Shown: positions 1 to 5,280 of the stretch, piece after piece
Layout: every line of letters starts with the position of its first letter
How positions within the stretch are numbered: position 1 is the stretch's first letter
The notes under the pieces: generated by a model
Told to the model about the DNA's origin: nothing
Database searches by the model: none
What the model saw: the letters and a program-made list of their open reading frames with translations, nothing else
Assembly: GCA_905233795.1 (NCBI GenBank)
Contig: CAJOFP010000242.1
Location: forward strand, 1 to 5,280
Source of the DNA: an uncultured Oscillibacter sp.
GTDB taxonomy: Bacteria; Bacillota; Clostridia; Oscillospirales; Oscillospiraceae
Reading direction: 5' to 3'
Length of the DNA stretch: 5,280 nt
Position numbers and translations under genes: made by a program

Positions 1-2967
1 GAGTTTAAGATTACGGACGGACGCGGCGCGAAAGTTGGAAACGGGACGTACTACACCGACAAATCCGGCGAAATCCGTGTGGAAAATCTCGAACCCGGCA
101 TGACGGTCACGGTACGCGAAACCAAAACCGTAAGCGGCTATGTGCTGGACGGTACGCCGAAAACCGCCGAAATTCCCTCCGGCGACGTGCTGGAGATGGA
201 GTTCTGGAACTCCCGGCAGGGGGCGCTTGTTGTCCGCAAGCAGGACGCCGAAACAAAAGCGCCTCTGGGCGGCGTCGAGTTCAAAATCACTTACGCGGAC
301 GGGCGTCCGGTCGATACCGAAAACGGACAGCTTTCCAGCGCGGGAGAGTATTTCACCGACGAAAACGGGGAAATCCGCGTCACAGGAATTACAGGTACGC
401 TGACCGTCACGGAGGAACGGACGCTCGCAAATTACGTCATTGATCCCAATTCAAAATCCAAAACCGTTACGGTCAATCCGGGAGACACGCAGACAATCAC
501 GTTCTTCAATACCCGCAAACAGGCGCTGACAATTCAGAAATATATTCAGCGGACCACAACGCCGATTCCGGGCGTGACGTTCCTCGTAACCGACAGCAAA
601 GGCGAGGTCGTGGGGTCGAACAACGGCGAATTTATCACCGATGAAAACGGACGCGTTGTCATTGAGAATCTTACTCCCGGCGTAACGATTACCGCGAAAG
701 AAATTCGGGCGGCGGACGGTTATGTTTTGGACAGCGCGCCGAAATCCATTCTTATTAAATCGGGCGCGGCGCAGAGCATGACATTCTATAACGTCCCGGT
801 TCAGACATTGACGATTCAAAAATACGTCAAAGGAAGCGCGACGCCGATTTCCGGCGCGACGTTCCAAATCGTGGACGCCAACGGCGCGCCTGTCGGAAAC
901 GGAGAATATACGACGGACGAAAACGGTCGGATTCTTGTTCCCAATCTGGACCCCGGACTGACGGTAACGGTACGCGAAATCAGAAGCGCCGATGGATTTG
1001 CGCTCAACGGCAGTCCGCAAACCATACGGATTAAATTCGGCTGGAACAATACGCTGACTTTCTACGATGAGCCGCTGTCCGCGCTCGTAATTCACAAATA
1101 TGTTGAGGGAACGGACAACGCGCCGCTGTCCGGCGTCGAGTTTCAAATTACGGACGCGAGCGGCGCGGCAATCGGAAACGGGACGTATTATACCGATAAA
1201 AACGGCGAAATCCGCGTGGAAAATTTGGAGCCGGGCATGACCGTGAATGTGCGCGAAACCAAAACAATATCCGGTTATATTTTGGATTCCACACCGCGGA
1301 CAGTTCAAATCAAATCGGGCGCGGCGCGGGAACTTACTTTCTGGAACGCGCCGCAAAAAACGCTGACGATTCAGAAGTTTGTAACCGGAAGCGCGACGCC
1401 GATCAAAGGCGTGACGTTCCTTGTCACGGATCAGACCGGCGCTCCCGTTGGGGATTCCAACGGCGAATTTATTACCGATGAAAACGGGCGGATCGTGATT
1501 AAAAATCTCACTCCCGGCGTGACGATTACCGCGAAAGAAATCAGAGCGGCGGACGGTTATATTTTGGACGGAACGCCGAAATCCATTCTCATTAAATCGG
1601 GCGCGGCGCAGACGTTGAATTTCTACAACAGTCCGACCGGAACGCTGATTATAGAAAAGCGGGACAAGGCGACGAACAATCCCCTGAAAGGCGCGCAATT
1701 CCAAGTTATGACGGCGGACGGAAAATATGTTCCGAACGCGGGCGGACAGCTTTCTTCCAACGGCATTTATATCACGGACGACAAGGGGCAAATCATTATT
1801 ACCGGTTTGTCCGCGGATACGATTGTGGTAAAAGAAACGAAAGCCCCGGACGGTTATATTTTGGACGGAACGCCGCAGACCGTGAAAGTCGGTCCCAACG
1901 ATACGCAGACTTTGACATTCTATAATCGGCCTGAAAAAGTTCTGACAATTCAGAAATACCAATCGGGAACGACGAAACCGATTCAGGGCGTAACTTTCCT
2001 CATTACGGATAATACCGGCGCGACCGTGGGATCCGACAAAGGCGAATATATCACGGATCGAAACGGACGGATTGTTCTGACCGGACTGACTCCCGGCGTG
2101 ACAATTACGGCGAAAGAAACGCGAACCGTTGACGGTTTCGCGCTTGATTCCACGCCGCAGTCTATCACAATTAAAGAGGGCGAAGCGCAGACTTTGACCT
2201 TTTATAATGAGGTTGAGGGAGGCTTGGAACTGATCAAAATTGACGCCGCCGACAAAACAATCCGGATTCCCAATACGACGTTTGAAATTCGCAAAGCGGA
2301 CGGCGCGTTGGTGAAAAAAATCACAACCGGACGCGACGGGCGGATTCACACGGACTTGGACGCGGGCGATTATTATCTGGTGGAAATCGAGGCCGCGAAC
2401 GGATATAAAGTCGATCCCACGCCGGAATATTTCACCGTAAAAGACGGAAAAACCACAACCGTGACGGTCACAAATACGGCGGTCAGCGGCATTCTTCTCC
2501 GTAAAACCGACGCTTCCACGGGCAAAGGTCTGTACGGCGTGACGTTCCTGCTTTACGACGCTGGCAATAATCCTATTGGGCAATATTCAACTGATAATCA
2601 GGGATATATCCGCATTGAAAATCTGGAAGCCGGAAAATATTTCATGCGCGAACTGGAAAACAAAGGCTATGTTCCCGACACGCAAATGAAAACAATTTAT
2701 GTCAAGTCCGGCGAAACCACGCTTGTGGAATGGAAGAACATTCCCGTAACGGCGCAGATTCAAATTACAAAGAAGTCCGCCGATTATAATCCGACGAACG
2801 GACTCCCGGCCATGACGCCGCTGGAGGGCGCGGTCTTTGAAATTCGTGACAAGGCGGGCAATCTTGTGGACACGGTTCAGAGCGACAAAAACGGGCTTGC
2901 CGTCACGAAACAGCTTCCTTTGGGACGCTATACAATTAAAGAGACGAAAGCCCTATCTGGAACATGA
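1..2967 (+). CDS. CnaB/SpaA-repeat surface adhesin, 5'-truncated by window, frame broken near 2950
   Basis: This is the 3' part of a giant cell-surface adhesin or pilin-like protein. The frame is open from base 1, so the true start and signal peptide are upstream; the GTG at 79 lies inside a conserved repeat and is not a start. The visible 988 residues are tandem CnaB/SpaA beta-sandwich domains. Each begins with a strand such as TLTIQKY, carries xxKExxxxxGYxLD in the middle and ends with FYN or FWN. Known CnaB domains form a Lys-Asn/Asp isopeptide bond catalysed by Glu, and all nine complete domains show those residues in place, which suggests a rigid, protease-resistant stalk outside the cell. 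The frame contains no cysteine. It ends at TGA 2965-2967, just after ETKA, where a relative would continue as Pro...Gly-Tyr; the missing remainder is in the +1 frame from about 2951. The product is therefore probably a broken form of a protein that should continue to 3541. The fold assignment is firm; the ligand cannot be told. Confidence 0.9.
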   Translation, partial: EFKITDGRGAKVGNGTYYTDKSGEIRVENLEPGMTVTVRETKTVSGYVLDGTPKTAEIPSGDVLEMEFWNSRQGALVVRKQDAETKAPLGGVEFKITYADGRPVDTENGQLSSAGEYFTDENGEIRVTGITGTLTVTEERTLANYVIDPNSKSKTVTVNPGDTQTITFFNTRKQALTIQKYIQRTTTPIPGVTFLVTDSKGEVVGSNNGEFITDENGRVVIENLTPGVTITAKEIRAADGYVLDSAPKSILIKSGAAQSMTFYNVPVQTLTIQKYVKGSATPISGATFQIVDANGAPVGNGEYTTDENGRILVPNLDPGLTVTVREIRSADGFALNGSPQTIRIKFGWNNTLTFYDEPLSALVIHKYVEGTDNAPLSGVEFQITDASGAAIGNGTYYTDKNGEIRVENLEPGMTVNVRETKTISGYILDSTPRTVQIKSGAARELTFWNAPQKTLTIQKFVTGSATPIKGVTFLVTDQTGAPVGDSNGEFITDENGRIVIKNLTPGVTITAKEIRAADGYILDGTPKSILIKSGAAQTLNFYNSPTGTLIIEKRDKATNNPLKGAQFQVMTADGKYVPNAGGQLSSNGIYITDDKGQIIITGLSADTIVVKETKAPDGYILDGTPQTVKVGPNDTQTLTFYNRPEKVLTIQKYQSGTTKPIQGVTFLITDNTGATVGSDKGEYITDRNGRIVLTGLTPGVTITAKETRTVDGFALDSTPQSITIKEGEAQTLTFYNEVEGGLELIKIDAADKTIRIPNTTFEIRKADGALVKKITTGRDGRIHTDLDAGDYYLVEIEAANGYKVDPTPEYFTVKDGKTTTVTVTNTAVSGILLRKTDASTGKGLYGVTFLLYDAGNNPIGQYSTDNQGYIRIENLEAGKYFMRELENKGYVPDTQMKTIYVKSGETTLVEWKNIPVTAQIQITKKSADYNPTNGLPAMTPLEGAVFEIRDKAGNLVDTVQSDKNGLAVTKQLPLGRYTIKETKALSGT
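661..792 (+). repeat. Long direct repeat shared by CnaB domains D2 and D5 (second copy 1498-1629)
   Basis: The second half of D2 aligns without gaps to the second half of D5 at an offset of 837 bases, which is exactly three domains. A codon-by-codon hand count gives 18 differences in 132 bases, or about 86% identity, with a good part of the differences at third positions. Both copies encode the LTPGVTITAKEIRAADGY core followed by an identical SILIKSGAAQ strand. This is the closest repeat pair I found in the array and a likely site for in-frame recombination. Confidence 0.8.
2948..2967 (+). other. Frameshift junction in the adhesin gene
   Basis: The upstream frame reads ETKA, then LSGT-stop. 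The frame shifted by +1 reads Pro-Tyr-Leu-Glu-His-Glu from 2951. The undamaged sister repeat in domain 6 (from about 1834) reads ETKAPDGYILDG. Aligning the two puts GCC-C next to TAT at 2950-2956, where the sister has nine bases (CCGGACGGT) between GCC and TAT. That fits a net loss of 8 bases; a 2-base loss or a 1-base gain would give the same frame. No homopolymer or canonical slippery heptamer is present at the junction. Confidence 0.85.
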
Positions 2968-3541
2968 GGGTGAGATTGTCCGGTTTGAAATCACGGACAA
3001 ATCCCTTGTGACGGGCGTTTCCGTCACCAAAACCGGACCGAAACAGGTCATGAGCGGACAGCCCGCCATCTACCGCTTCTCCGGTATCGGCAACACGTCC
3101 AACGTCCGTCTGGACAGTTTTTACTGGCGCGATATAATTCCTTATGAAGTCCGGCTTCAAACTGTTGTTACCGGGACGTATAACTTCCCCGGAACGTACA
3201 AGATCACTTACCGCGTGAACGGCGGCGATCCCCGGACGCTTGCGGACAATCTGAGTACGCGGAAAAATTACGCTTTGACCGCGTCTCCAACCGCTCTTGG
3301 CTTGAAGTCCGGCGAACGCGTGACGGAAATTATGTTTGTGTTCGGACAGGCCCCGGCCGGATTCGCGCAGGTGGAAGCCCCGGCGTTGAACTGTACTGTC
3401 ATATCCGGAATTTCCGTCAGTTCTTTCACGAATATAGCCGACGTGGGCGGCGTGTATAACAAACAATGGATTCAAGGCGTATCCCGATGGGTCACAAGCG
3501 TCTACAAAGCCCCTTCCAAACTTCCCCGGACAGGATATTAA
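2951..3541 (+). CDS. Frameshifted C-terminal part of the CnaB adhesin, ending in LPRTGY
   Basis: This is the continuation of the same adhesin in the next forward frame, not an independent gene. The first 19 or so codons (PYLEHEGEIVRFEITDKS...) complete the last strands of the tenth CnaB domain, whose first half lies in the preceding frame. From about 3014 there follows a domain of about 175 residues beginning GVSVTKTGPKQVMSG and containing FYWRDIIP. From memory this resembles a C-terminal domain that recurs in clostridial SpaA-like proteins; I cannot name a family accession. The ORF ends KLPRTGY-stop. The same frame is open upstream to at least 2837, but that stretch (MKFVTRRAILW...) is an out-of-frame reading of the CnaB repeat and is not real protein. 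The first ATG in the conserved part (3050) has no visible ribosome binding site. Independent translation is unlikely, so this part is probably silent unless the frame is restored. Confidence 0.75.
   Translation, partial: PYLEHEGEIVRFEITDKSLVTGVSVTKTGPKQVMSGQPAIYRFSGIGNTSNVRLDSFYWRDIIPYEVRLQTVVTGTYNFPGTYKITYRVNGGDPRTLADNLSTRKNYALTASPTALGLKSGERVTEIMFVFGQAPAGFAQVEAPALNCTVISGISVSSFTNIADVGGVYNKQWIQGVSRWVTSVYKAPSKLPRTGY
3521..3538 (+). other. LPxTG-like motif (LPRTGY) at the extreme C-terminus
   Basis: The last six codons before TAA 3539-3541 encode Leu-Pro-Arg-Thr-Gly-Tyr, which matches the sortase consensus LPxTG. A canonical sorting signal continues into a hydrophobic helix and a basic tail; here the stop follows one residue later. 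The bases after the stop run into the terminator and encode no hydrophobic segment in this frame. The motif is clear, but whether it is used by a sortase is not. Confidence 0.8.
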
Positions 3542-3589
3542 TTATCCCGAAAATATCCCGGAATTTTATCTATAAATTGATCCCCGCGC

Positions 3590-3630
3590 GGGACGCGCCG
3601 TTCAGACATGGGACGGCGCGTCCCGTTTTA
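3590..3630 (+). terminator. Rho-independent terminator after the adhesin gene
   Basis: GGGACGCGCCGT (3590-3601) pairs perfectly with ACGGCGCGTCCC (3613-3624): a GC-rich 12-bp stem with an 11-base loop, followed directly by GTTTTAT. It starts 48 bases after the adhesin stop. It should separate transcription of the adhesin from the downstream SLH gene. No A-tract precedes the 5' arm, so there is no sign of bidirectional action. Confidence 0.9.
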
Positions 3631-3650
3631 TAAAGAACGATAAAAAGACA

Positions 3651-3654
3651 GGAG
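3651..3654 (+). promoter_or_regulatory. Possible ribosome binding site (GGAG) for a TTG-started leader ORF
   Basis: AGGAGA surrounds 3651-3654, 8 bases before TTG 3663. The ATG inside this motif (3655) is too close to use it and would encode only three codons. This is the better-spaced Shine-Dalgarno in the intergenic region, and it serves the short ORF rather than the SLH gene. Confidence 0.4.
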
Positions 3655-3662
3655 ATGAAAAA

Positions 3663-3713
3663 TTGACAAAGAAACGCGCTGTCACTTTCACGGAGGCTGA
3701 CGGCTTCGCATGA
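3663..3713 (+). CDS. Possible 16-codon leader ORF overlapping the SLH gene start
   Basis: Starting at TTG 3663, the frame reads MTKKRAVTFTEADGFA if the TTG is decoded as Met, then TGA at 3711-3713. The stop overlaps the ATG of the next gene as ATGA (3710-3713), the usual arrangement for translational coupling. A GGAG lies 8 bases upstream. The peptide is basic at its start, has no membrane segment and resembles no family I know. It contains no run of a single amino acid, so classical amino-acid attenuation is not indicated. It could equally be chance: the ORF is very short, TTG is a rare start, and the same bases look like a -35 box. Its only support is the spacing and the overlap. Confidence 0.3.
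   Translation: MTKKRAVTFTEADGFA
3692..3696 (+). promoter_or_regulatory. GGAGG upstream of the SLH-transglutaminase gene, unusually far from ATG
   Basis: A strong GGAGG is followed by 13 bases before ATG 3710, compared with a more usual 5-9. A TGA in the same frame at 3698-3700 and the absence of any other start codon between it and 3710 fix ATG 3710 as the first possible start. The long spacing fits either weak initiation or help from ribosomes finishing the leader ORF. Confidence 0.55.
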
Positions 3714-3784
3714 GAAAATATATTCTCCGCTTCCCCGCTTTGATTTTCATCGCGGCTCTGCTTTTATCCGGCGTTTCTTTCGCG
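3710..3784 (+). other. Signal peptide of the SLH-transglutaminase protein
   Basis: Codons 1-25 encode an n-region with Arg2, Lys3 and Arg7, a hydrophobic core (FPALIFIAALLLSG) and the small-x-small cleavage motif SFA before Glu26. There is no lipobox cysteine, so release by signal peptidase I is expected, with retention through the SLH repeats rather than a lipid. Confidence 0.9.
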
Positions 3785-5280
3785 GAACTTTCCATGAATG
3801 AACGCGAGAGGGAATCGTGGGAGCCGTACACGTTCGGCGATATTGCGGCGGCGCGGTTCGCCGTTTACGGCCTTTTGCCCGACGAATACCGGACGCCCAA
3901 TCCGAAAACCGCCGCGCCGCTGTCCCGTCCCGACGCGGTAAAATTCCTGCGTTCGGCGTTCGGAAACAAGACGGATTCTCACAGGAAAATTCCCTTTATT
4001 GACGTGGACGATGAATACGCCGACGCCGTGTCATGGGCCTATTCCAACGGTATCGCGGGCGGATGTTCGCCTAATTTATTCGGAAATTATTCCGTGACGG
4101 AACAGGCGTTTGTCACCATGCTGCTCAACGCTTTGGGATTTCGCGGACAGTTTGTTTACGCGGACGCGTTCACGTTCGCGCAATCTGTCGGACTGTCCCG
4201 GCCTTTGGGAATTTCCAATTCTTTCTCTCTGGGCGACGCCGCTTTATATCTTCAACAGGCTCTCGGCATGAGCGCGGTGAACGGAATTTCTTCGCGGATA
4301 AAAATGAACATTCCGGCGCGTATGGAGGACGCTCCTAACCGAAAACAGACGACATTCCCGGCTAATATGAATCTTTATCCCGTGTCTTTGGAGGACGCGC
4401 AAAAACAGATTGAACTGGCTACGCGTTATCTCGCGCAGTCCGTTACAATTTACCCGGACAACCAGTCCGCCGACGAATTGTTTGAGCTTTATCTGCGATA
4501 CGTTGAGGATTCTAAAAAAGGCGACGCGTGGTATGTGAATCGGATTTTGGACGAACGCGCCGTTCAGCCTTATTTGAAAACAATGGATTATGAACTGACG
4601 GATGAACAGTACCGGCGATTTATGCAAGTAATGGGCGCGCTGGATGAAAAATGGGCGGACGGGTATCTGTCGAAACGGGAATACGAACAGGAAACCGCAA
4701 TCGCGCGGATTCAAAATCATTTTTCGACGGTTCGTTCACTGACGCTTTCGATTTGTTATAACGAGGCGTGGGAACTGGCCTGTGACGCCGACGACGCTTT
4801 CACCGTCTACGCGGACGATACGCTTTCCAGGAACGCCGACAGTTTTTACCGTCAATACGTCGCGGACGCCGACAGCGAAAAGGACGCGGTTTTCAAAGCG
4901 AAAAACGCCGTTACATCCAATGCGTCCTATGCTCACGCGCTCCGCTACGCGGACGGTTGCGCCGTCTATCCGAAAAACGCGCATTCCGTCATTGGATTTT
5001 TCAAAGACGGGAAAATCGTCTGCGACGGCTATGCGCAAATATTTCAGTATCTCATGCACCGCGCCGACGTTCCATGCGTCACGGTTTTCGGTTCGACCGT
5101 CAGCAAAAGACAGGCGGACAATTTCGCAACGGATCACGCATGGAACAAGGTCTTTCTGGACGGAAAATGGCTCAATATGGATTTGTGCTGGGCGGACACC
5201 GGATGGCCGACGACGTTCGATCTGAAAGACAATGATTACTACGCCCGTTACCGTCACTGGCTGGTCACGCATACCGCGCT
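3710..5280 (+). CDS. Secreted SLH-domain protein with transglutaminase-like domain, 3'-truncated by window
   Basis: The frame stays open from ATG 3710 to the window edge (523 codons visible). Residues 1-25 are a signal peptide: basic start MRKYILR, hydrophobic core, and cleavage expected after SFA-25. Three degenerate SLH repeats follow at about 42-88, 94-145 (IPFIDVDDEYADAVSWAYSNGI is not fully quoted; it begins IPFIDVDD) and 148-185. Their TRAE-equivalents are SRPD (72-75), VTEQ (129-132) and SLGD (173-176). SLH repeats usually bind secondary cell-wall polymers, so the protein is expected on the outer face of the wall. Residues 186-400 look largely helical and charged, with no family recognised. 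From about 389 comes a transglutaminase-like fold: C438 in VCDGYA, H476 in DHAWNKV and D491 in NMDLCWAD give the expected Cys-His-Asp order and spacing. Members of this superfamily act as cross-linkers, proteases or amidases, so the reaction cannot be fixed. The SLH and triad calls are strong. Confidence 0.93.
   Translation, partial: MRKYILRFPALIFIAALLLSGVSFAELSMNERERESWEPYTFGDIAAARFAVYGLLPDEYRTPNPKTAAPLSRPDAVKFLRSAFGNKTDSHRKIPFIDVDDEYADAVSWAYSNGIAGGCSPNLFGNYSVTEQAFVTMLLNALGFRGQFVYADAFTFAQSVGLSRPLGISNSFSLGDAALYLQQALGMSAVNGISSRIKMNIPARMEDAPNRKQTTFPANMNLYPVSLEDAQKQIELATRYLAQSVTIYPDNQSADELFELYLRYVEDSKKGDAWYVNRILDERAVQPYLKTMDYELTDEQYRRFMQVMGALDEKWADGYLSKREYEQETAIARIQNHFSTVRSLTLSICYNEAWELACDADDAFTVYADDTLSRNADSFYRQYVADADSEKDAVFKAKNAVTSNASYAHALRYADGCAVYPKNAHSVIGFFKDGKIVCDGYAQIFQYLMHRADVPCVTVFGSTVSKRQADNFATDHAWNKVFLDGKWLNMDLCWADTGWPTTFDLKDNDYYARYRHWLVTHTA
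5021..5182 (+). other. Transglutaminase-like catalytic triad region (Cys-His-Asp)
   Basis: The Cys codon is TGC 5021-5023 (C438, in VCDGYA), the His codon is CAC 5135-5137 (H476, in DHAWNKV) and the Asp codon is GAT 5180-5182 (D491, in NMDLCWAD). The spacings of 38 and 15 residues and the flanking Gly-Tyr-Ala and Ala-Trp-Asn residues are those of bacterial transglutaminase-like cysteine enzymes. All three residues are intact, so an active enzyme is plausible. Confidence 0.88.

Larger units (their letters stand above)
1..3010 (+). repeat. Tandem array of CnaB/SpaA domain repeats (about 264-300 bp each)
   Basis: Domain limits read from the recurring first-strand motif (xLxIxKx) are: D0 1-222 (partial), D1 223-522, D2 523-804, D3 805-1080, D4 1081-1359, D5 1360-1641, D6 1642-1938, D7 1939-2220, D8 2221-2487, D9 2488-2751, D10 2752 to about 3010 (frame-broken). 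Three subtypes are visible. Type A is D2, D5 and D7, with GVTFLxTD and PGVTITAKE. Type B is D0 and D4, with NGTYYTDK and VENLEPGM; D3 is a looser member. Type C is D1 and D6, which are longer, with GQLSS before the YxTD strand. D8, D9 and D10 are more diverged, as is usual for the domains nearest the anchor. The mixed order B-C-A-B-B-A-C-A suggests block duplication and recombination rather than simple tandem growth. Confidence 0.9.

Noticed and set aside
451..2583. A 710-codon open frame on the minus strand opposite the CnaB array.
   Set aside because: It mirrors the repeats exactly and is rich in Arg, Asn, Phe and Val as expected from reverse-reading the biased codons of the + strand. It has no recognisable domain, and the + strand frame is unmistakably a CnaB protein.
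2837..2950. Start of the C-terminal frame at ATG 2837 (MKFVTRRAILW...).
   Set aside because: These bases encode conserved CnaB sequence in the other frame; the reading here is out of frame, and no ribosome binding site is seen before 2837.
2941..2967. Programmed ribosomal frameshifting as the explanation for the break in the adhesin.
   Set aside because: The required shift is +1 (or -2). There is no slippery heptamer, no rare-codon or stop-codon hungry site at the junction (the stop comes four codons later) and no obvious stimulatory hairpin. Comparison with domain 6 instead points to missing bases.
1..3010. CRISPR array or satellite repeat as the explanation for the periodicity.
   Set aside because: The period is 264-300 bases, the repeats are diverged with changes concentrated at third codon positions, and the reading frame is kept throughout, so these are protein domain repeats.
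3663..3691. TTGACA at 3663-3668 as a -35 promoter box.
   Set aside because: Seventeen bases downstream the hexamer is TTTCAC, a poor -10 match, and the transcript would start next to the ribosome binding site. The same bases better fit a leader ORF, itself uncertain.
4736..5272. Open frames on the minus strand (4244-4720 and 4736-5272) and out-of-frame + strand frames at 4782 and 4957.
   Set aside because: All overlap the SLH-transglutaminase gene, whose frame carries a signal peptide, SLH repeats and an intact triad; the others show no domain or start signal.

Overview
The window looks like accessory, cell-surface DNA from a Gram-positive anaerobe, most likely a member of the class Clostridia (Bacillota). 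The reasons are a SpaA/CnaB-repeat adhesin ending in an LPxTG-like motif, an S-layer-homology (SLH) protein with a transglutaminase fold, GGAG-type ribosome binding sites, and a base composition that by eye is a little above 50% GC. No housekeeping gene is present, so genus-level placement is not possible. All supported genes are on the + strand.

Positions 1-3541 hold the 3' part of one very large surface adhesin. The frame is already open at base 1, so the signal peptide and N-terminal domains lie outside the window. The protein is a string of CnaB/SpaA-type beta-sandwich domains of 88-100 residues: one partial, nine complete, and a tenth that is interrupted. Each complete domain keeps the Lys...Glu...Asn/Asp pattern expected for an internal isopeptide bond. 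Inside the tenth domain, near 2950-2954, the frame breaks. The first frame stops at 2967, while the second frame (from about 2951) carries the rest of that domain, a C-terminal surface domain of about 175 residues and the terminal residues LPRTGY. The adhesin is therefore frameshifted: a pseudogene, a phase-variable allele or a sequencing/assembly error. Its LPxTG-like end has no hydrophobic anchor behind it.

Positions 3542-3709 are intergenic. They hold a strong intrinsic terminator (12-bp perfect stem at 3590-3624, then GTTTTAT), a possible 16-codon leader ORF starting at TTG 3663 with its own GGAG, and a GGAGG ahead of the next gene. The leader ORF stop overlaps the next start as ATGA.

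Positions 3710-5280 hold the 5' part of a secreted protein that runs off the window edge. It has a signal peptide, three degenerate SLH repeats, a probably helical middle region, and a transglutaminase-like domain with a visible Cys-His-Asp triad (C438, H476, D491).

Taken together, this is a cell-envelope locus: a long, probably isopeptide-stabilised stalk next to a wall-attached transglutaminase-fold enzyme. A functional link between the two, such as cross-linking or processing of the adhesin, is only an inference from adjacency.
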